Below, piece by piece: positions 6,083 through 9,221 of a stretch of 9,221 bases of DNA. A program made the position numbers and the translations under genes. The notes under the pieces are model-generated. The model worked only from the letters and a program-made list of their open reading frames with translations, was not told the origin of the DNA and did no database searches. Within the stretch, counting starts at the first letter, position 1, and every line of letters begins with the position of its first letter. This DNA is from JBDSTZ01 sp039927975 (GTDB lineage Bacteria > Pseudomonadota > Gammaproteobacteria > Burkholderiales > Burkholderiaceae_D): contig JBDSTZ010000040.1 in assembly GCA_039927975.1 (NCBI GenBank), positions 1-9,221 of the forward strand. Reading direction: 5' to 3'.

Positions 6083-7132
6083 CTACGCCGTCTCGCCGCG
6101 CGGATCGCGCGCCAGCAATTGCGCCACCATCGCCTGCGCGCTGTCGCCGTCGAACAGCACGCCGGCCACCGCATTTGTGATCGGCATGTCGACGCCCAGC
6201 TCAGCCGCCAGCTCGCGCACCGCGCGCGCGCACGGCACGCCTTCGGCCACGTGCCCGAGTTCGGCGACGATGGCCGCCAGCGCTTTTCCCTTGGCCAGTT
6301 CAAGCCCGACGCGCCGGTTGCGCGACAGGTCCCCGGTGCAGGTCAGAATCAAATCGCCGACCCCGGTCAAACCCATGAAAGTGCCGGCCTGGCCGCCCAG
6401 CGCCATGCCGAGACGGGTGATTTCGGCCAGCCCGCGCGTAATCAGCGCCGCGCGCGCGTTCAATCCCAGCCCGAGTCCGTCGGCCACGCCGGTGGCGATC
6501 GCGAGGATATTCTTGACCGCGCCGCCCACCTCCACACCGGGCATGTCGTCGCTCGAATACACGCGAATGGTGCCGCCATGCACCAGCTGCACCACGCGCG
6601 CGCGCAGCGCATCGTCCTCGGTGGCGATCGTCAAGGCGCACGGCAGCCCGCGCGCGACTTCTTGCGCAAACGACGGCCCCGACAGCGCGCCGCCGGCCAC
6701 TTCGCCCAGTTCCTGCGCGACCACCTGGTGCGGCAGCAAGCCGGTGCCGTTCTCAAAGCCCTTGCACAGCCACACGATATTCGGAATGCGATACGACTTG
6801 AGCTGCTTGAGCAGCGGCCGCAAACCGGCCACCGGACAAGCCGCGATCAGCAGCGCGTCGGGCTGGTCCACATGGGCCAGCGCGGCGTCGAAATCGGCGC
6901 TCACGCTGAGCGCCAGCGGCAAGTCGAAGCCGGGCAGATAGGCGCTGTTCTGGCGCGCGCTCGCCATCGCCTCGACGGCGGCGGCGCTGCGGCCCCACAG
7001 CAGCACATCGTGGCGGGCGGCCAGCGCCGTCGCCAGCGCGGTGCCCCAGGCGCCGGCGCCGAGCACGGTGATTTTGCCGGCGAGTTTGGTCAGGTCAATC
7101 TTGGCGGAATCCGCCACCGGAGTTTCACTCAC
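6083..7132 (-). CDS. gpsA: NAD(P)H-dependent glycerol-3-phosphate dehydrogenase
   Basis: This cytoplasmic enzyme reduces dihydroxyacetone phosphate to sn-glycerol 3-phosphate, the backbone for phospholipid synthesis. With a GTG start at 7130-7132 the protein is 349 residues, slightly longer than the usual 330-340. The dinucleotide-binding motif is G25-A-G27-A-W-G30 (TVLGAGAWGTALA). Other family motifs are CKGFE (123-127), SGPSFA (151-156), the VGGAVKNILAIA segment with probable catalytic Lys207, and LNARAALITRG (224-234). No ATG occurs before the nucleotide-binding motif, so the GTG is the only sensible start. The GTG shares its first base with the stop of the upstream SH3-domain gene (TAGTG), implying coupled translation. 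Adjacency to secB and grxC matches the enterobacterial cluster. The identification is secure; the exact start is fairly sure. Confidence 0.96.
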   Translation of the reverse strand: MSETPVADSAKIDLTKLAGKITVLGAGAWGTALATALAARHDVLLWGRSAAAVEAMASARQNSAYLPGFDLPLALSVSADFDAALAHVDQPDALLIAACPVAGLRPLLKQLKSYRIPNIVWLCKGFENGTGLLPHQVVAQELGEVAGGALSGPSFAQEVARGLPCALTIATEDDALRARVVQLVHGGTIRVYSSDDMPGVEVGGAVKNILAIATGVADGLGLGLNARAALITRGLAEITRLGMALGGQAGTFMGLTGVGDLILTCTGDLSRNRRVGLELAKGKALAAIVAELGHVAEGVPCARAVRELAAELGVDMPITNAVAGVLFDGDSAQAMVAQLLARDPRGETA

Positions 7133-7575
7133 TAAATGCCCCAGATGTCGCTGGCCTTGACGAAGCCGATGATGCCGTCGCGATGACGCACCTTGACCCA
7201 GCTGGTGATCTGGTTGTCGACCAGTTCGAGCAGCACGCCCTTGTCGACCAGCATCACGGGCGCGGCGGCCTCGTCGGCGGTGGCGCGCACTTTGACGTTG
7301 GGATTGCGGGCGATGACGTTGCGTTTGGCGGAGAGCTGCTTGAGCTCGATCCACGCCATGTCGCCATTCATGTCGCGCACCTTGACCCATTCGCCATAGG
7401 AGAGCACGACTTCAACCGGCATGCCGCGCGGCGCGACAAACAGCTTGCCGCCCTTGTCGGACGGGGCGTCGTACATGATGGCGGCGGCCGGGGCGATGGT
7501 CTTGAAATCGAGGGCATGGCTGGCGCCGGCGGCGAACAGCAATGTCAGGCTTGCGATCCAGCGGGAAAATCTCAT
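7132..7575 (-). CDS. Secreted bacterial SH3-domain protein
   Basis: This is a 147-residue protein with a Sec signal peptide (about 1-21, MRFSRW, hydrophobic core, cleavage likely after SHA). The mature part looks like two bacterial SH3 (SH3b/SH3_4-like) modules. The first covers about 27-81 (MYDAPSDKGGKLFV, GEWVKVRDMNGDMAWI). The second covers about 91-147 (NPNVKVRATAD, SWVKVRHRDGIIGFV). Such domains typically bind cell-wall or protein ligands in the periplasm; no enzymatic domain is present. The ATG at 7573-7575 has GAGG about 6 bases upstream; an in-frame GTG at 7617 would destroy the signal-peptide position and is less likely. Its stop overlaps the gpsA start by one base. The gene separates secB from gpsA, which are direct neighbours in E. 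coli. Its specific role is unknown. Confidence 0.85.
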   Translation of the reverse strand: MRFSRWIASLTLLFAAGASHALDFKTIAPAAAIMYDAPSDKGGKLFVAPRGMPVEVVLSYGEWVKVRDMNGDMAWIELKQLSAKRNVIARNPNVKVRATADEAAAPVMLVDKGVLLELVDNQITSWVKVRHRDGIIGFVKASDIWGI

Positions 7576-7773
7576 GGACGACCTCGACGGGATGGACAGT
7601 AGCGGCGCTCGGTCCACTGGGCTGTCGGCGGATTGAACGATTGGAATAGATGCGCCCGATGGCGCGGCGCCTGCGGCCCGGACATGCTGCCCGGGCCGGG
7701 CGCGGCGGCCGGCGGCTTGACCTTGCCGGCCTTGTTGCGGTCCTGCTTGCCCGGCTGGCAGCCGGGCGTCTGC
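7576..7773. other. Intergenic region after secB with two strong inverted repeats
   Basis: This 198-bp gap holds two perfect inverted repeats. One has arms GCCCGGCT and AGCCGGGC (7749-7756, 7760-7767) and begins 6 bases past the secB stop on the minus strand. The other has 7-base arms GGCCGGC and GCCGGCC (7707-7713, 7725-7731). Neither is followed by a T tract on the minus strand. They probably mark the secB mRNA end or protect it. A minus-strand frame without stops crosses the gap and ends in an ATGA overlap with the SH3 gene; see findings. Confidence 0.5.
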
Positions 7774-8247
7774 TTAGTTCAGCGTGCTGTCGGCCGGCGC
7801 GGAGGCGGCGGCTTCGGCCAGCGCTTGGCGACGCTGCTGGTAGAACACTTCGAAGTTGATCTCGGCCAGGTGCACTGGCGGGAAGCCGGCACGGGTGATC
7901 ACGTCGGCGATGTTGCCGCGCAGGTAAGGGTAGACGATGTTCGGGCAGCCGATGCCAAGCAGCGGGTCGAGCTGGTCGGCAGGAATGTTGCGCGCTTCGA
8001 AGATACCGGCTTGCTTGCCTTCAACCAAGAAAGCGACTTTGTCTTTGATCTTGGCGGTCACGGTGATGGTGACGGTCGACTCGTAGATGCCGTCAGCGAT
8101 GGCTTCGGCGCCGACGTCCAGCGACACTTCAATGCTCGGCGCTTCCTGCTCGAGGAAGATGCTCGGGGAATTCGGTTGTTCCAGCGACATGTCTTTCAGG
8201 TAGACGCGTTGGATTTGGAAAACTGGTTGCTGATTTTCGTCGGACAT
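7774..8247 (-). CDS. secB: Protein-export chaperone SecB
   Basis: SecB is a homotetrameric cytoplasmic chaperone that keeps preproteins unfolded and delivers them to SecA for export. The 157 residues match the family length. Recognisable blocks are FQIQRVYLKDMSLEQPNSP (10-28), the beta-sheet repeat region (ESTVTITVTAKI), and the signature CPNIVYPYLRGNIADVITRAGFPPVHLAEINF at about 101-132. The C-terminal tail is Ala-rich and unstructured, as expected. The ATG at 8245-8247 has only a weak GAAAG ribosome site. The 132-bp gap upstream from grxC holds two leader hairpins and a promoter candidate, so secB may have its own expression control in addition to read-through from grxC. Confidence 0.97.
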   Translation of the reverse strand: MSDENQQPVFQIQRVYLKDMSLEQPNSPSIFLEQEAPSIEVSLDVGAEAIADGIYESTVTITVTAKIKDKVAFLVEGKQAGIFEARNIPADQLDPLLGIGCPNIVYPYLRGNIADVITRAGFPPVHLAEINFEVFYQQRRQALAEAAASAPADSTLN

Positions 8248-8273
8248 GGAACGCTTTCGTTGAGTGTGATGGA

Positions 8274-8307
8274 GAACGGCGAGCTGCCGTTCCCAGTGTG
8301 CTTGGGA
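8274..8307 (-). promoter_or_regulatory. Two adjoining hairpins in the secB leader
   Basis: In minus-strand order, the first hairpin has arms TCCCA and TGGGA (8303-8307 and 8291-8295 in plus coordinates) with a 7-base loop. The second has perfect 7-base arms GAACGGC and GCCGTTC (8286-8292 and 8274-8280) with a 5-base loop. The arms share two bases (8291-8292), so the full hairpins cannot both form completely. They lie between the -10 candidate and secB, within the predicted untranslated leader. A regulatory role is inferred from placement only. Confidence 0.4.
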
Positions 8308-8322
8308 TCAAACGCGACGGCA

Positions 8323-8328
8323 ATTGTA
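8323..8328 (-). promoter_or_regulatory. -10 candidate for secB
   Basis: On the minus strand TACAAT matches the sigma70 -10 consensus at 5 of 6 positions, about 75 bases before the secB start. The best -35 match is poor (ATTACT, 3 of 6, at 8345-8350 with 16-base spacing). It would give secB a transcript of its own beginning ahead of the leader hairpins. Confidence 0.3.
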
Positions 8329-8379
8329 TCAAAACAACTCTGCCAGTAATAGATTTAGCAGCACGCCGTCAGATTGGGC

Positions 8380-8643
8380 TTATTCACCATTTAACAAGGG
8401 ATCAAGCCGTCCCGCCTGATCGAGCGCATACAAATCATCGAAGCCGCCGACGTGGGTCTCGCCGACATAGATTTGCGGCACCGTGCGGCGCCCGGTCTTT
8501 TGCATCATGATCATGCGCTGTTCGGGAATCAGATCGACACGGATCTTTTCGATGCCGGTCACGCCCTTCGCTTCGAGCAGGCGCTCGGCGCGCACGCAAT
8601 AGGGGCAACTGGCGGTGTGGTAAAGCACTACATGGGCTGTCAT
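8380..8643 (-). CDS. grxC: Glutaredoxin 3 (dithiol, CPYC type)
   Basis: This small cytoplasmic thiol-disulfide oxidoreductase uses glutathione to reduce protein and mixed disulfides. The 87-residue protein has the classic dithiol active site C13-P-Y-C16 (TASCPYCVRAE), the cis-proline motif TVPQIYV (54-60) and the glutathione-binding GGFDD (66-70). The ATG at 8641-8643 has a strong ribosome site, AGGAG, 6 bases upstream. It lies 21 bp after the rhodanese gene and 132 bp before secB, in the yibN-grxC-secB order known from E. coli. The pairing with a rhodanese suggests shared sulfur and thiol handling, though that is inference. Confidence 0.96.
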   Translation of the reverse strand: MTAHVVLYHTASCPYCVRAERLLEAKGVTGIEKIRVDLIPEQRMIMMQKTGRRTVPQIYVGETHVGGFDDLYALDQAGRLDPLLNGE

Positions 8644-8664
8644 GAAAAACTCCTGTACGACGGA

Positions 8665-9066
8665 TTACTTTGCCAGCGGCAAGCCCGCGCCCTGCCAGGC
8701 GGCGACGCCGCCCTCCAGGCTGAGCACGTCGGAGAAACCGGCCGCGGCCAGCTGGCGCACCGCCTTGTCGGCACGGTTGCCGGCCTGGCAGATCACCACC
8801 ACGGTGCGCGACTTCGACTTCTCGAGCTCGCCGATACGAGTCGACAAGTCTGCCAGAGGGATATTTTTCGCGTCGCGCAAATGCCCTTTGGCAAATTCCT
8901 CGGCCGTGCGCACGTCGACCAGCGTGGTCTTGCCGCGATTGATCATTTGCGTCACTTGCAGCGAGGTGGCCCGTTTGCCGCGCGATTGCAGGGCCGGCAG
9001 CAGCAGCGCCAGTCCGGAAATGACGGCGATCGCGACGGTAAAAATATGGTCAAGAATGAATTTCAC
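8665..9066 (-). CDS. Membrane-anchored rhodanese-domain protein (YibN-like)
   Basis: This is a single-domain rhodanese (sulfurtransferase fold) tethered to the inner membrane. The 133 residues start with a hydrophobic anchor (about 4-26, VKFILDHIFTVAIAVISG). The rhodanese domain follows (about 35-133) with LVDVRTAEEFAKGHL (49-63). The active-site loop is C93-Q-A-G-N-R98, matching CxxGxR, so persulfide formation at C93 is possible. The typical GG-AW ending is at 119-124 (GGVAAW). No ATG occurs before the domain, and the GTG at 9064-9066 gives the proper anchor; the longer open frame from 9189 would overlap the promoter and the divergent gpmA. The ribosome site is weak. It is first in the run rhodanese-grxC-secB-SH3-gpsA. 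The substrate is unknown. Confidence 0.88.
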   Translation of the reverse strand: MKFILDHIFTVAIAVISGLALLLPALQSRGKRATSLQVTQMINRGKTTLVDVRTAEEFAKGHLRDAKNIPLADLSTRIGELEKSKSRTVVVICQAGNRADKAVRQLAAAGFSDVLSLEGGVAAWQGAGLPLAK

Positions 9067-9096
9067 GGGGTTCCAATGGTTTAAGTCAATCCGCGC

Positions 9097-9102
9097 ATTA
9101 TA
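9097..9102 (-). promoter_or_regulatory. -10 element for the rhodanese-grxC-secB operon
   Basis: A perfect TATAAT on the minus strand lies 30 bases before the rhodanese GTG start, giving a leader of about 24 bases. The region 17 bases further upstream is AT-rich (ATTTTT) with no good -35 match. The plus strand across the same bases reads TATAAA then AAT, so a divergent start toward gpmA from the same AT patch is conceivable. Confidence 0.45.
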
Positions 9103-9162
9103 AAATAGAAGCTGTCTCGAAAAATTTCCGCACCGTTTTCCCACTTTTAAGAAGAATCTTCT

Positions 9163-9221
9163 ATGTACAAAATTGTCTTCATGCGCCATGGCGAATCGAC
9201 CTGGAACCTCGAAAACCGCTT
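9163..9221 (+). CDS. gpmA: Phosphoglycerate mutase, cofactor-dependent, N-terminus only
   Basis: Only the first 19 codons and two bases are in the window. They begin MYKIVFMRHGESTWN and carry the RHG active-site signature of the histidine phosphatase superfamily, whose His is phosphorylated in the 2,3-bisphosphoglycerate-dependent mutase. MRHGESTWN followed by LENR is very close to GpmA, which interconverts 3- and 2-phosphoglycerate in glycolysis. Another histidine phosphatase cannot be fully excluded from so short a piece. A perfect inverted repeat (arms AGAAG and CTTCT, 9150-9162) touches the start codon, and no clear ribosome site is seen. The gene diverges from the rhodanese operon. Confidence 0.85.
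   Translation, partial: MYKIVFMRHGESTWNLENR

Noticed and set aside
6049..6303. Longer version of the small membrane protein starting at 6303
   Set aside because: The extra residues come from gpsA read in another frame (Arg/Trp/Cys-rich) and the internal ATG at 6048 has its own ribosome site.
6119..7135. 338-codon plus-strand open frame opposite gpsA
   Set aside because: Antisense shadow with Arg/Gln/His-rich product; gpsA on the other strand has all family motifs.
8329..8345. Sigma54-type promoter suggested by TGGCAG before secB
   Set aside because: The GC dinucleotide expected at the -12 position is missing at the right distance from the GG.
7633..8349. 238-codon plus-strand open frame across secB
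   Set aside because: Antisense to secB and its flanks, no ribosome site and no domain.
8452..9084. 210-codon plus-strand open frame opposite grxC and the rhodanese gene
   Set aside because: It spans two recognised genes on the other strand and has no domain of its own.
9067..9189. Longer rhodanese protein starting at 9189
   Set aside because: It would overlap the divergent gpmA start and the TATAAT element; the added residues are not family-like.

Overview
The window is a GC-rich chromosomal stretch from a Gram-negative proteobacterium, most likely a betaproteobacterium of the Burkholderiales (Oxalobacteraceae-like: Massilia, Duganella or Janthinobacterium type). This placement is inferred from protein style and gene order, not from a database search. 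Nothing looks mobile: there is no transposase, integrase, CRISPR array, tRNA or rRNA, and no stretch over 300 bases lacks a gene. The content is housekeeping, and I do not see a previously undescribed system. The observations worth checking are small: motif variants, leader hairpins, a short unknown membrane protein and a few gene-order points.

Left block (1-2673, minus strand): the three catalytic subunits of the respiratory cytochrome bc1 complex in the order petA (Rieske iron-sulfur protein), petB (cytochrome b) and petC (cytochrome c1, cut by the window edge). petA and petB share one base (TAATG) and petC follows after 32 bp, so this is a tight operon. A strong sigma70-type promoter candidate lies upstream of petA. 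Together these proteins oxidise ubiquinol and reduce a c-type cytochrome while moving protons.

Middle block (2958-5808, plus strand): mscL (mechanosensitive channel), a membrane-anchored DegS-like serine protease with one PDZ domain, a DUF2461 protein and a small cupin. mscL and the protease may be co-transcribed (56 bp gap). A hairpin plus T-rich tract after the protease looks like a terminator, and a strong inverted repeat separates DUF2461 from the cupin. A 7+6 bp hairpin sits where the cupin meets the convergent minus-strand operon.

Right block (5854-9066, minus strand): a run resembling the enterobacterial yibN-grxC-secB-gpsA cluster. It holds a membrane-anchored rhodanese, glutaredoxin, the SecB export chaperone, a secreted bacterial SH3-domain protein, glycerol-3-phosphate dehydrogenase (GpsA) and a 64-residue membrane protein. 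The themes are thiol chemistry, protein export and phospholipid precursor supply. Diverging from it at the right edge is the first part of a cofactor-dependent phosphoglycerate mutase (gpmA).
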